This document shows positions 23,359-31,024 of a stretch of 31,771 bases of DNA, piece after piece (the first letter of the stretch is position 1; the number at the start of each line of letters is the position of its first letter). The position numbers and the translations under genes were made by a program. Below the pieces are notes generated by a model that worked only from the letters and a program-made list of their open reading frames with translations, did no database searches and was not told the DNA's origin. The stretch is from MAG-121220-bin8 sp964433845 (GTDB lineage: Bacteria > Bacteroidota > Bacteroidia > Flavobacteriales > Flavobacteriaceae). The stretch spans positions 1-31,771 of the forward strand of contig CAYSTA010000018.1 of the NCBI GenBank assembly GCA_964433845.1. Direction: 5' to 3'.

Positions 23359-23787
23359 ATGAAAATTTCTATCGGCAATGACCATGCAGGAACGGAATAC
23401 AAAAAAGAAATAATAAAATATTTAGAATCAAAAAAAATTAGTGTTATTAATAACGGAACAAACGAGAAAGAAAGCGTAGATTATCCAGACCACATACACC
23501 CCGTTGCAAGCCAAATAGAAAAAGGAGAAAGCCAGCTGGGAATAATTATTTGTGGAAGCGGAAATGGAGCAAACATGACGGCAAATAAACATCAAAAAAT
23601 AAGATCAGCCCTTTGTTGGAACAATGAAATAGCCCAGCTAGCAAGAACACACAACAACGCAAACATATTAAGCATTCCCTCTAGGTTTGTTTCGTTAAAG
23701 GCGGCTATAGAAATGGTGGAAATATTTATAAAAACAGAATTTGAAGGAGGAAGACACTTAACAAGAATAAACAAAATCCCTAAATAA
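23359..23787 (+). CDS. rpiB: RpiB/LacAB-family sugar-phosphate isomerase (ribose-5-phosphate isomerase B)
   Basis: 142 residues. It interconverts ribose 5-phosphate and ribulose 5-phosphate in the pentose phosphate pathway. Family motifs: MKISIGNDHAGTEYK (Asp-His substrate site near 8-9), DYPDHIHPVA, and ICGSGNGANMTANKHQKIRSALCW with the catalytic Cys65. The form CGSGNG rather than CGTGIG is what I recall from flavobacterial members. The coding strand is strikingly A-rich. It is followed by the ElaA-like gene after 3 bases. Confidence 0.93.
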   Translation: MKISIGNDHAGTEYKKEIIKYLESKKISVINNGTNEKESVDYPDHIHPVASQIEKGESQLGIIICGSGNGANMTANKHQKIRSALCWNNEIAQLARTHNNANILSIPSRFVSLKAAIEMVEIFIKTEFEGGRHLTRINKIPK

Positions 23788-23790
23788 AGT

Positions 23791-24240
23791 TTGGAAAAAA
23801 TAGAGTGGAACAACAAGTCGTGGAAAGAGCTTACAAACGAAGAGATAGAAGAAATTTTTATGTTAAGAGCAAAAGTGTTTGTAGTAGAACAAAACTGTGC
23901 ATACCAAGACATAGACAGTTATGACCAGAAAGCAATTCACGTTTTAGGAAGAAAAAACAACAAAATTATAGCATACTGTAGGGCTTTCGATGAGGGGGAC
24001 TTTTTTAATGAGGCTTCTTTTGGAAGAGCACTAATCGAAAAAAAATATAGAGGAAGAGGGATTGGACACCAGCTAGTAACAGAAAACCTAAGGATAATGC
24101 AAGAAAAATTTAAAGACAAGAAAATAAAAATATCTGCACAAGCTCACCTATCAAGGTTTTATCAAAAACACGGGTTTAAAGCAAAAGGAGAAGAATATTT
24201 AGAAGATGGAATTCCGCACGTCGCGATGTATAAAAACTAA
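23791..24240 (+). CDS. ElaA-like GNAT acetyltransferase
   Basis: 149 residues with an uninterrupted GNAT fold. The N-terminal LRAKVFVVEQNCAYQDIDSYDQKAIHVLG is the ElaA signature, and the acetyl-CoA loop is RGRGIGHQLVTENL (about 87-100). The C-terminal segment AQAHLSRFYQKHGFKAKGEEYLEDGIPHVAMY completes the family pattern. The acceptor substrate is unknown. The start is TTG at 23791, chosen because it puts W-NNKSW at the N-terminus as in ElaA and no ATG exists before the conserved region. It forms a two-gene unit with rpiB. Confidence 0.88.
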   Translation: MEKIEWNNKSWKELTNEEIEEIFMLRAKVFVVEQNCAYQDIDSYDQKAIHVLGRKNNKIIAYCRAFDEGDFFNEASFGRALIEKKYRGRGIGHQLVTENLRIMQEKFKDKKIKISAQAHLSRFYQKHGFKAKGEEYLEDGIPHVAMYKN

Positions 24241-24247
24241 AAGGGGA

Positions 24248-24571
24248 TCATATTTTTTTTGTTAATTCTTTAAGACCGTCATTAATTTCTTTTGATGAGA
24301 CAACGGATTTAGCGCTATAAACAACAAAAAAAGACGTTCCTTTTGAAAAGTTTTTTAAAAAGCCAGAAGAAATAATTTGTTCCCGAAGCCTTCTTTTTAT
24401 CAAATTCCTTTCAACAGCAGAAGAAAAAAGATTTTTAGAAACGCTTACTCCAAACTTAATTTCACCGTCTTTAAAGCGGTGCGTTTTTAATATAAGGCCC
24501 TTTGCTTTTGTTGTAGAGCCTTTTTCAAAAAGGGTTTTAATTTTTTCTTTGCTTTTTAATGATCGTATCAT
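24248..24571 (-). CDS. rnpA: Ribonuclease P protein component
   Basis: 107 residues, the usual size for RnpA, which supports the RNase P RNA in 5' tRNA maturation. The central cleft and RNR-type motif are present: IKFGVSVSKNLFSSAVERNLIKRRLREQI. Its ATG overlaps the stop of the M1 peptidase gene upstream (24568-24571), which implies translational coupling. The usual partner rpmH is not adjacent, so this is not the classical rpmH-rnpA operon. Confidence 0.93.
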   Translation of the reverse strand: MIRSLKSKEKIKTLFEKGSTTKAKGLILKTHRFKDGEIKFGVSVSKNLFSSAVERNLIKRRLREQIISSGFLKNFSKGTSFFVVYSAKSVVSSKEINDGLKELTKKI

Positions 24572-26385
24572 TCTGTAAGCTTAAGCACGTTCCCCTTTTG
24601 ATCAATATCTGCAAGCCTTTTGGAAGGGTCTATCTCGATTTTCACTACCCTTTTCTTTCCTTCAACCAAAAAACTATATTCAGGCGCGGCCCACGCCCAA
24701 GCATTTAACATAATAATGTTGTCATCAAAAGGTTTGACCCCTTGCATTAAGTCTATAGGAATATAATACAAGGCAGCGGAACCATCAACAAAAGACACTT
24801 CTATTTCAAGAGGCATAGGAATGCTGGCTTTACGCTTAACAGTAACGGATCTCGAGTCCGGGTCATATAAGGAAATATCATAATCAACCTTACTTGTGGT
24901 TCTTGTCCAGTCGTTTAAATACCACTCAAGCTCTAAATCAGAAACTTTTTCAGCAACTCTTTTAAAGTCGTTGGGAGTAGGGTGCTTAAATTTAAACTCA
25001 TTATAATACCTTTTAATTGTTTTAGCCAAGTTTTTTCTCCCGATAATATACCCAAGCTGAGAAAGAAAAACAGACCCCTTGCTATAAGAGGAGGCTCCAT
25101 AAGCAAAATTCCAGTTCCATCTATCTGAATGAACTGTTTGAGGTTGCTCTAAGTCAAGCTCCGAATTTTGTGCTTGAAATCGACTTAAGGCATAATACCT
25201 GTCATAACTGCTTTTGTGAGGAAACTCTGAAAAACTATTTTGAACAGTCTCCTCAGCAAGCGACGTAATATATTCCGTAAACCCTTCGTCCATCCACGGA
25301 TGCTTAGCCTCATTATTAGCTAGAATGTGCTGAAACCAAGTGTGCGCCATTTCATGAGCGGTTACACCAAAGAGGCTTGGGTATGACCTTTTTCCAGTTA
25401 TCATTGTGCACATAGCATACTCCATGCCCCCATCACCACCCTGAATAACCGAATATTGGCTCCAAGGATAAGGGCCTATGTTTTTTTCAAAATAATCTAG
25501 CAGCCCCACAGTATCGCCTTGCAGTTTTTTCCAATCCTCCACATTAACAGTGGGCTTATAAAAGAAATGAAGATCAACGCCAGAACTAGAAGTGACTTTG
25601 TCATGAATATAGTCGGGGTCAGCAGCCCACGCAAAATCATGAACATTTTTAGCCAGAAACCTCCAGGTTAAAACTTCCCCCTTTTTATTTTTAGGATATT
25701 TAGAATATCCATGGCCGATTTCATCAGCGTTGACAAGATTTCCTGTACCGCCAATAACATAGTTTTTGTCAATTGTGATGTTAACAGCGTAATTGCCCCA
25801 AACACCATGAAACTCTCTGCCAATATATGGATTAGGATGCCAGCCTTCAAAATCGTACTCAGACAGCTTTGGAAACCACTGCGTCATTGTTAGATGAACC
25901 CCTTCTTTGTTCATTTTTCCCGATCGCCTAATTTGTAATGGAACCTGACCCTCAAAAACCATCTTAAGCTCGGTTTTTTCTCCTGGCAAAAGAGGGCTTT
26001 TTAGACGAGCCAACAACACTGTTTCGTTTTGTTTAAAGAAAATATTTTTACCGCCCTGCTTTAAAGACACAACGTTTAGCGAACCATAGTCTTTTTTGTC
26101 AAGCTCAAAAATTCTACGACCAACCCTCCTGTCAGGGTCTTGAATTGTTCTTGAACGAACGTCCATTTGACTGCCTGGCCGAAAGGCATTAAAAAACAAA
26201 TGGTAATAAACCTTTTTTATTGTGTCGGGCGAATTATTAGTATAAATAAGCTTTTGATCTCCTTTAAAAGTAAAGTCAGAAACGTCCATTTTAATATCCA
26301 TGTAGTATTCAACATGTTGCTGCCAGTTGCTTTGAGAAAAAACAATCATAGGAAAACAGAATAGAAAGCAAAAAAAAGATCTCAT
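24568..26385 (-). CDS. M1-family zinc metallopeptidase, secreted
   Basis: 605 residues from ATG 26385, preceded in frame by a TTG at 26394 that overlaps the upstream stop. A signal peptide (MRSFFCFLFCFPMIVFSQ) targets it to the periplasm or beyond. Aminopeptidase-N-like features: GGDGGMEYAMC in place of the GAMEN exopeptidase motif. The zinc site HEMAH (about 344-348) is followed 18 residues later by the third ligand Glu in WMDEGFTEY. A C-terminal region after about 440 resembles the helical and beta parts of M1 enzymes. It should cleave N-terminal residues from peptides. It lies 5 bases after the metallo-beta-lactamase-fold gene, in one minus-strand unit. Confidence 0.93.
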   Translation of the reverse strand: MRSFFCFLFCFPMIVFSQSNWQQHVEYYMDIKMDVSDFTFKGDQKLIYTNNSPDTIKKVYYHLFFNAFRPGSQMDVRSRTIQDPDRRVGRRIFELDKKDYGSLNVVSLKQGGKNIFFKQNETVLLARLKSPLLPGEKTELKMVFEGQVPLQIRRSGKMNKEGVHLTMTQWFPKLSEYDFEGWHPNPYIGREFHGVWGNYAVNITIDKNYVIGGTGNLVNADEIGHGYSKYPKNKKGEVLTWRFLAKNVHDFAWAADPDYIHDKVTSSSGVDLHFFYKPTVNVEDWKKLQGDTVGLLDYFEKNIGPYPWSQYSVIQGGDGGMEYAMCTMITGKRSYPSLFGVTAHEMAHTWFQHILANNEAKHPWMDEGFTEYITSLAEETVQNSFSEFPHKSSYDRYYALSRFQAQNSELDLEQPQTVHSDRWNWNFAYGASSYSKGSVFLSQLGYIIGRKNLAKTIKRYYNEFKFKHPTPNDFKRVAEKVSDLELEWYLNDWTRTTSKVDYDISLYDPDSRSVTVKRKASIPMPLEIEVSFVDGSAALYYIPIDLMQGVKPFDDNIIMLNAWAWAAPEYSFLVEGKKRVVKIEIDPSKRLADIDQKGNVLKLTE

Positions 26386-26390
26386 ATAAA

Positions 26391-27251
26391 TCAATTAAAA
26401 AGTTCATTAAAAGAAAAAGTTTTGTCTAGCCTAACCCCTTTTTCTGTGTTTTTTAAAGTAATAATTTCATTGTGGGCATCATGTTCTAAAAATAAATAAT
26501 AATTTTTTTCAACAGCCTCTTTAAGAAAAAGGTCTTTTTCGCTCATTGAAACCAGGGGCCGAATATCATAACCCATTATATAAGGAACAGGAAGGTGCCC
26601 TAGGGTTGGAATAAGGTCTGCTGCAAACACAATAGATTTGTTTTTATATGTGATTTTAGGAATCATTTGTTTTTCTGTGTGACCATCAACAAACAAAACA
26701 TCAAGCCCTAATTCTTTTTTAAATGCAAAACCAGAATTATGCTGGGCCACGTAAGATAGAGCGCCTGAGGATTCAATTGGCGCAAGATTTTCGTTTAAAA
26801 AAGAGGCCTTTTCTCTAACGTTTGGGCTTTTAGCCCACAGCCAATGATTTTCGTTGCTCCAATATTTAGCTCTTTTAAATAACGGCCTGTAAAAAGAGCC
26901 GCTTTTATCACGGATTGTCCCCCCCCCGCAATGATCAAAATGAAGATGAGTAAAAAAGACGTCCGTAACTTCATCACAAGAAAATCCCGCTTTTTTTATC
27001 GAAGAAACAAGCTCATGCTCTCCCCATCGATAATAATAACTAAAAAACTTATCCGACTGTTTGTCTCCCATTCCAGCATCAACAAGAATCAGCCTGTCGC
27101 CGTTTTCTATAAGCAAACAGCGCGTTGCCATGTCAATCATGTTGTTGGCATCAGCAGGATTGGTTTTTTCCCACAAAGATTTAGGAACAACACCAAACAT
27201 AGCCCCTCCGTCTAGTTTAAAATTTCCCGCCTCAATAGGGTATATTTTCAT
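26391..27251 (-). CDS. Metallo-beta-lactamase-fold hydrolase (lactonase-like)
   Basis: 286 residues without a signal peptide, so cytoplasmic. The zinc motif THLHFDHCGGGT (HxHxDH at 102-107) is intact, with later candidate ligands in FVDGHTEKQ, VFAADLIPTLGH and LFLEHDAHNE. The overall plan resembles the MBL subgroup that includes N-acyl-homoserine lactonases and related hydrolases; the substrate cannot be assigned. The codons for GGG after DHC form a run of nine G (26919-26927), very unusual in this AT-rich genome and a possible slippage site. It starts 11 bases after the APC transporter gene. Confidence 0.88.
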   Translation of the reverse strand: MKIYPIEAGNFKLDGGAMFGVVPKSLWEKTNPADANNMIDMATRCLLIENGDRLILVDAGMGDKQSDKFFSYYYRWGEHELVSSIKKAGFSCDEVTDVFFTHLHFDHCGGGTIRDKSGSFYRPLFKRAKYWSNENHWLWAKSPNVREKASFLNENLAPIESSGALSYVAQHNSGFAFKKELGLDVLFVDGHTEKQMIPKITYKNKSIVFAADLIPTLGHLPVPYIMGYDIRPLVSMSEKDLFLKEAVEKNYYLFLEHDAHNEIITLKNTEKGVRLDKTFSFNELFN

Positions 27252-27262
27252 TTATATAAGAA

Positions 27263-29170
27263 TTAGCTTTTCATTGTTAGTCTTAAAACAGAACAAGCGG
27301 CACTTTCTGTAAACCTGTCTCTTCCAGTGCCAAAAAGCACATTAATCCAGCTGTCCTGTTCAGGAGCCCCTAAAATTAATAAATCAAATTCAGAAGAAAG
27401 CTCAGACATTGAACCCATAGGGTCTTCGCTTTGAACAACCCGCAGCTCCGTTTTTACTTTTAAATCTGACAAAAGGCCTGCAGACTTTTCTTCCATTTTT
27501 TTTGCCGCTCCTTTAGAAAACGATGGAGTTACGATATGAAGCAAGGTCAAAGAAGCGTTATAAAAACGACAAATCCTTTCTGCAACGGAAAGGAAGTTTT
27601 TGTCTTTTCGGCCTGGCCGCAGCGCAATTAAAACCTTTCCAATATTTTTAATGCCGTTGTCTTTAAATAAAGCAAAATTGGAATTAACATGTGCAAGAAG
27701 CCAGCCTATAGGGTTTCGCACAAGAATGCCGCTGTGCGCCCTTCCGTCCCAACCCATTACAAGCCAGTCGCAGTTGGTTTGTCCGCTTAGCCACGCTACG
27801 GTGCGAGAGAGTTCATGGGTCACCACAGACTCAAAGTCAATGCTTAGCTCCTGCCTCTTGGAAAGCCTTTTAAGGCGCCTTTCGATAGAAAGAATTTTAG
27901 GAGTATCTTGGTTTAGGGCCTCTAAAAAAGTTTGATTAGGCACTTCAGTTATGTTTACTGCCTGAACAGAGCTCCGNNNNNNNNNNNNNNNNNNNNNNNN
28001 NNNNNNNNNNNNNNNNNNNNNNNNNNNNNNNNNNNNNNNNNNNNNNNNNNNNNNNNNNNNNNNNNNNNNNNNNNNNGTTTCTCTTAAGATGATAACACAA
28101 AAATTGACAGAAATAAACATCATTACCATAAACGCACTAGCAAGCTTTGCAATTTTCACCACGTCTAAATAAAGAATAACAAGCGTCATCAAAAGACCAG
28201 TAAAAAGAATGGAAAAAACAGGGGTCAGGTATTTGGAATGGATTCTAGAAAAGAACTTGGGCATCAACAAGTCTCTTGCCATTGCAAAAGGAAAGCGAGA
28301 GGATGCCAAAACCCCAGAGTTTGCGCCAGACATAAGCGTTAAAACTCCAATTACAGCAGCAAAATAACCAAAGTAATCACCCCCCACATTTTTAGCGGCA
28401 GTATGAATTGGCCTTATGTCAACAGACAAAGAATCAGGATTAACAGTCCCCGCTAAAATAAAAGACACAAAAACATAAATAGCAGCAATAGAAAAAAGAG
28501 AAAGAATCATCGCCAAAGGAAGATTTTTGTCGGGATTCTTTATTTCGCCAGCAATTGCGGCAACCTTTATGACGCCAGAATACGAAATATATACAAAAGC
28601 AATAGCAGAAATTAAGCCTATATTGCCATTAGGCATGAAAGGGTCTAAATAATCAGGGTTGACTTTTGGAAAGCCAATAAAAAAAAGCGCAGCCAGACAG
28701 GCAAGGCTGATGCTTACTATATAAAGCTGAACTTTTCCAACCTTTTTAACACCAAAAATATTTAACAGCACAATAATAGAAAGGAAGCCCAGCGCAACAT
28801 AAGCGGTTAGCTCATCGTTTATATTGATCAATACGGCTAAATAAGCCCCAAGCCCAATTAAAGCAAAAGAACTTTTTAATAACAAGGAAAGCCAGAGGCC
28901 AATTCCAGAAATAGTTCCAAACAAAGGGCCAAACGCCCTCTCTATATAAACATAGGTGCCGCCTGAGGATGGCATAGCTGTGGCCAATTCTGATTTAGAA
29001 AGAGCTGCGGGCAGGACACAAACAGCCCCAAGCAGATAGGCTAACCAAACAGAGGGGCCAGCTAAACCCGAAGCAAATCCCGGAAGCACAAAAATTCCAC
29101 TTCCTAACATTCCTCCAATGCTAATAGCAATTACGTATGGCAAAGAAAGGCTGCGTTCAAGTTTTTTCAC
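27263..29170 (-). CDS. APC-family amino acid transporter fused to UspA domains (interrupted by an assembly gap)
   Basis: The N-terminal part is an APC permease: SIGGMLGSGIFVLPGFASGLAGPSVW in helix one, then about ten membrane helices with FVYISYSGVIKVAAIAGEIKNPDKNLP in the conserved helix-6 region. The part after the gap has no membrane segments and looks like two UspA-type domains (NCDWLVMGWDG; LIALRPGRKDKNF; DLLILGAPEQDSWINVLFGTGRDR). Such fusions are known and may tie transport to nucleotide or stress signals. The start is GTG at 29170; TAAATATA at 29175-29182 (TATATTTA on the coding strand) is a weak -7 match. The gap spans the end of the membrane part: helices 11-12 are missing, so the true gene is probably longer than shown. 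The frame across the Ns is not evidence. Confidence 0.85.
   Translation of the reverse strand: MKKLERSLSLPYVIAISIGGMLGSGIFVLPGFASGLAGPSVWLAYLLGAVCVLPAALSKSELATAMPSSGGTYVYIERAFGPLFGTISGIGLWLSLLLKSSFALIGLGAYLAVLININDELTAYVALGFLSIIVLLNIFGVKKVGKVQLYIVSISLACLAALFFIGFPKVNPDYLDPFMPNGNIGLISAIAFVYISYSGVIKVAAIAGEIKNPDKNLPLAMILSLFSIAAIYVFVSFILAGTVNPDSLSVDIRPIHTAAKNVGGDYFGYFAAVIGVLTLMSGANSGVLASSRFPFAMARDLLMPKFFSRIHSKYLTPVFSILFTGLLMTLVILYLDVVKIAKLASAFMVMMFISVNFCVIILREXXXXXXXXXXXXXXXXXXXXXXXXXXXXXXXXXXRSSVQAVNITEVPNQTFLEALNQDTPKILSIERRLKRLSKRQELSIDFESVVTHELSRTVAWLSGQTNCDWLVMGWDGRAHSGILVRNPIGWLLAHVNSNFALFKDNGIKNIGKVLIALRPGRKDKNFLSVAERICRFYNASLTLLHIVTPSFSKGAAKKMEEKSAGLLSDLKVKTELRVVQSEDPMGSMSELSSEFDLLILGAPEQDSWINVLFGTGRDRFTESAACSVLRLTMKS
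27977..28076. other. Assembly gap (100 N)
   Basis: Exactly 100 undetermined bases inside the APC-UspA gene. A round number usually marks a gap of unknown size. The 34 codons it would occupy are too few for two missing membrane helices plus the linker and the start of the first UspA domain. Confidence 0.95.
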
Positions 29171-29213
29171 AATCTAAATATAAGAATTGCTGAATTAAAA
29201 GAAGAAGAGACGC

Positions 29214-29768
29214 CTATAGTTTGTCTAAATATAAAGCCAATCCTAGAATTCCAAAGACGACTGGGAAGAAAAGAAAAATTTGTGAAACAAACGACCAAAA
29301 CACAAATTCAGCCCACTGCAAAACCCCCATTTCCGTATATTGTTCTTTTTTAGTGATTTTTACTAATTGTTCCAAATCCATTTTCATAAAATCAGACTTG
29401 CTGAGCCCTAAATCAACTATTCCAATACTGTTGAGCCCCTTATGAAACCCCTTAAACACCGATTTTGGATGTAACCACAAACTAAACCCAAAAGCCAGAA
29501 AAATAAAAATGCTAATTGGAAAATGTTTCCAAAATCCGGTTCCAACCTCCCAGCCAGCAATAAACCCTTCGCCCTTCCAAGAAGTATCGCAATTATTCAA
29601 AACATGTTCGATATCATGAACATGAGTTAAATCTTTTCGGAATTTTGGGTTTGGAAAAGGGATGTTTATGAACCCAAGGTTGATTTGAAAAGTGTCCTTG
29701 GCGATTCCTCCGTTTTCAGGCAGACCATTCTTTAAATAAAAATCGTTCAAGACTTTGTCTAATTTCAT
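29214..29768 (-). CDS. Coq4-like protein with HDxxHx11E metal motif
   Basis: 184 residues. Residues 51-67 read HDIEHVLNNCDTSWKGE, an exact HDxxH-x11-E, the metal-site motif of Coq4, followed by GFIAGWEVGTGFW as in that family. Coq4 acts at the C1 position of the ring in coenzyme Q synthesis in mitochondria and some proteobacteria. Two hydrophobic segments (FPISIFIFLAFGFSLWL; EFVFWSFVSQIFLFFPVVFGILGLALYL) suggest membrane attachment, which is not standard for Coq4. Bacteroidota generally make menaquinone, so the role is probably different. It lies between the SCO and APC genes on the same strand. Confidence 0.7.
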   Translation of the reverse strand: MKLDKVLNDFYLKNGLPENGGIAKDTFQINLGFINIPFPNPKFRKDLTHVHDIEHVLNNCDTSWKGEGFIAGWEVGTGFWKHFPISIFIFLAFGFSLWLHPKSVFKGFHKGLNSIGIVDLGLSKSDFMKMDLEQLVKITKKEQYTEMGVLQWAEFVFWSFVSQIFLFFPVVFGILGLALYLDKL

Positions 29769-29816
29769 TCATTACAGTTTTTAAAGTTTAAGTTTTTATG
29801 CCAACCTATGATATTA

Positions 29817-29824
29817 CAAAGATA
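29817..29824 (-). promoter_or_regulatory. -7 promoter element (TATCTTTG) upstream of the Coq4-like gene
   Basis: A perfect TAnnTTTG on the minus strand in the 64-base gap between the SCO and Coq4-like genes, about 49 bases before the ATG. It may separate the Coq4-like/APC unit from the lipoprotein trio upstream. Confidence 0.4.
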
Positions 29825-29832
29825 TTTAAAAA

Positions 29833-30504
29833 TCACAACAAGCTTTTTAAAACAACAACGTCTTTTACGAGCTGTTCAACCTCTAGCTGCAGCGTGCCAT
29901 TATAGATTCCTCTAATTTTTTTGTTTTGGTCAACCAAAATAAAGTGTTCAGTGTGAAGAAAATCGGTGCTGTCTTTTGTGAAGCCAAAATCTTCTTCGGC
30001 GAAGTAGAATTTTCGAGCCAAGTCATAAATTTTAGATTTGTCACCGGTTAAAAAATGCCAATTGTTAGACGTTATTTGATAAAAATTAGCATAATCTAGA
30101 AGCTTTTTCGAGTTGTCGATCCAGGGGGTTACGCTAAATGACAAAATCTTAACTAAAGAGTCATTAAAAAAAACTTTTTCAGCAATCTTCATGTTTGAGG
30201 TCATGTTTGGGCAAATACCAGAGCAAGTGGTAAAAATAAAATTAGCAACATGAATCTTGTCGTCTAATGTTTTTGAGGAAAACACGTTTTTGTGCTGGTC
30301 TAAAAACGCAAAATCAGGAATGGTATGGCTTACTGTTTCCGCAGCTTGTTTTTCGGTTAAAAAAAGAGGCGTAAAGTCAGGCGTGTTATAATAGGGCAGC
30401 TCGGAAACGGGCCCGGAAGAGCAAGAGACAACAAGAAAAACAACGCTAAGAGCTCTTAAGACTGTCAGAAACTGTAACACAATTTTTTGTTCCAAGAAGA
30501 CCAT
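29833..30504 (-). CDS. SCO1/SenC-family lipoprotein (copper chaperone / thiol-disulfide type)
   Basis: 223 residues from ATG 30504; GTG 30480 would give a shorter signal. A hydrophobic lead and lipobox (VFLVVSC) make it a lipoprotein facing the periplasm. The thioredoxin-like fold carries the SCO copper site: CSGIC (94-98, CxxxC) in FTTCSGICPNM, and the distal His in FLHTEHFILVDQNKKIRG (His184). SCO proteins deliver copper to, or reduce, the CuA site of cytochrome oxidase. No oxidase subunits are in the window. Its 5' end overlaps the YwqK/MORN gene by 59 bases, or 35 if the GTG is used. Confidence 0.9.
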   Translation of the reverse strand: MVFLEQKIVLQFLTVLRALSVVFLVVSCSSGPVSELPYYNTPDFTPLFLTEKQAAETVSHTIPDFAFLDQHKNVFSSKTLDDKIHVANFIFTTCSGICPNMTSNMKIAEKVFFNDSLVKILSFSVTPWIDNSKKLLDYANFYQITSNNWHFLTGDKSKIYDLARKFYFAEEDFGFTKDSTDFLHTEHFILVDQNKKIRGIYNGTLQLEVEQLVKDVVVLKSLL

Positions 30505-31024
30505 ATCTTCGGTTATCTTTTATTATATAATTAGACTTAATTTTCCCGTTAAGATACCATCTTTTTTGAACCCCATTTTCGTAGCCGTCTTTAAAAGTTG
30601 CCTCTTCAATAAGAACGCCTCCTTTGGCCCAAACCCTGTTGGTTCCGCTGTATTCTCCATTTTTAAACTGAAAGACAAAGTTTTTAGAGCCGTCTTTATA
30701 AAACCCAAGATAGTTTCCTTCTTTTTTATTTTCTTTGAAAAGGCGCGTTTCTTTTATTTCTCCCTCCTTAAAATATTTTTTCCAGACCCCATCTTTCATC
30801 CCGCTTTTGTATTGGCATGACCAAAGCGTGTCATTCGAATAGGGGAACATCTCATATATTAATCCTGAAAAAGGGCTGCCTTGGTACAGAATCACATTTT
30901 TAAAAAGATCTATTTCGGGGCTCGACGAGCTAAGCCGAATTGTTTCACTTGGGTTAAAACAGCCAAAGAGCAGCATTAAAACAAGAAGACGAGAGCTATT
31001 CACTAACCGTTCCAGGCGATCCAT
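30446..31024 (-). CDS. YwqK/MORN-repeat lipoprotein
   Basis: 192 residues from ATG 31024; GTG 31003 is an alternative that overlaps the upstream stop by 8 bases. Signal with lipobox LMLLFGC, so a lipoprotein. The body is a ladder of about five short beta-hairpin repeats of the MORN/YwqK type: YKSGMKDGVWKKYFKEGEIKE, FKENKKEGNYLGFYKDGS, FKNGEYSGTNRVWAKGGV, FKDGYENGVQKRWYLNGKI. Databases label similar proteins as 'toxin-antitoxin system YwqK antitoxin', but a secreted lipoprotein next to SCO and YHYH genes argues against that. It overlaps genes on both sides, so the three are probably one transcript. Confidence 0.8.
   Translation of the reverse strand: MDRLERLVNSSRLLVLMLLFGCFNPSETIRLSSSSPEIDLFKNVILYQGSPFSGLIYEMFPYSNDTLWSCQYKSGMKDGVWKKYFKEGEIKETRLFKENKKEGNYLGFYKDGSKNFVFQFKNGEYSGTNRVWAKGGVLIEEATFKDGYENGVQKRWYLNGKIKSNYIIKDNRRYGLLGTKNCVTVSDSLKSS

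Noticed and set aside
30446..31024. Antitoxin of a toxin-antitoxin pair (YwqK label)
   Set aside because: The protein has a lipoprotein signal and no toxin-like neighbour; the label is carried over from MORN-type similarity.
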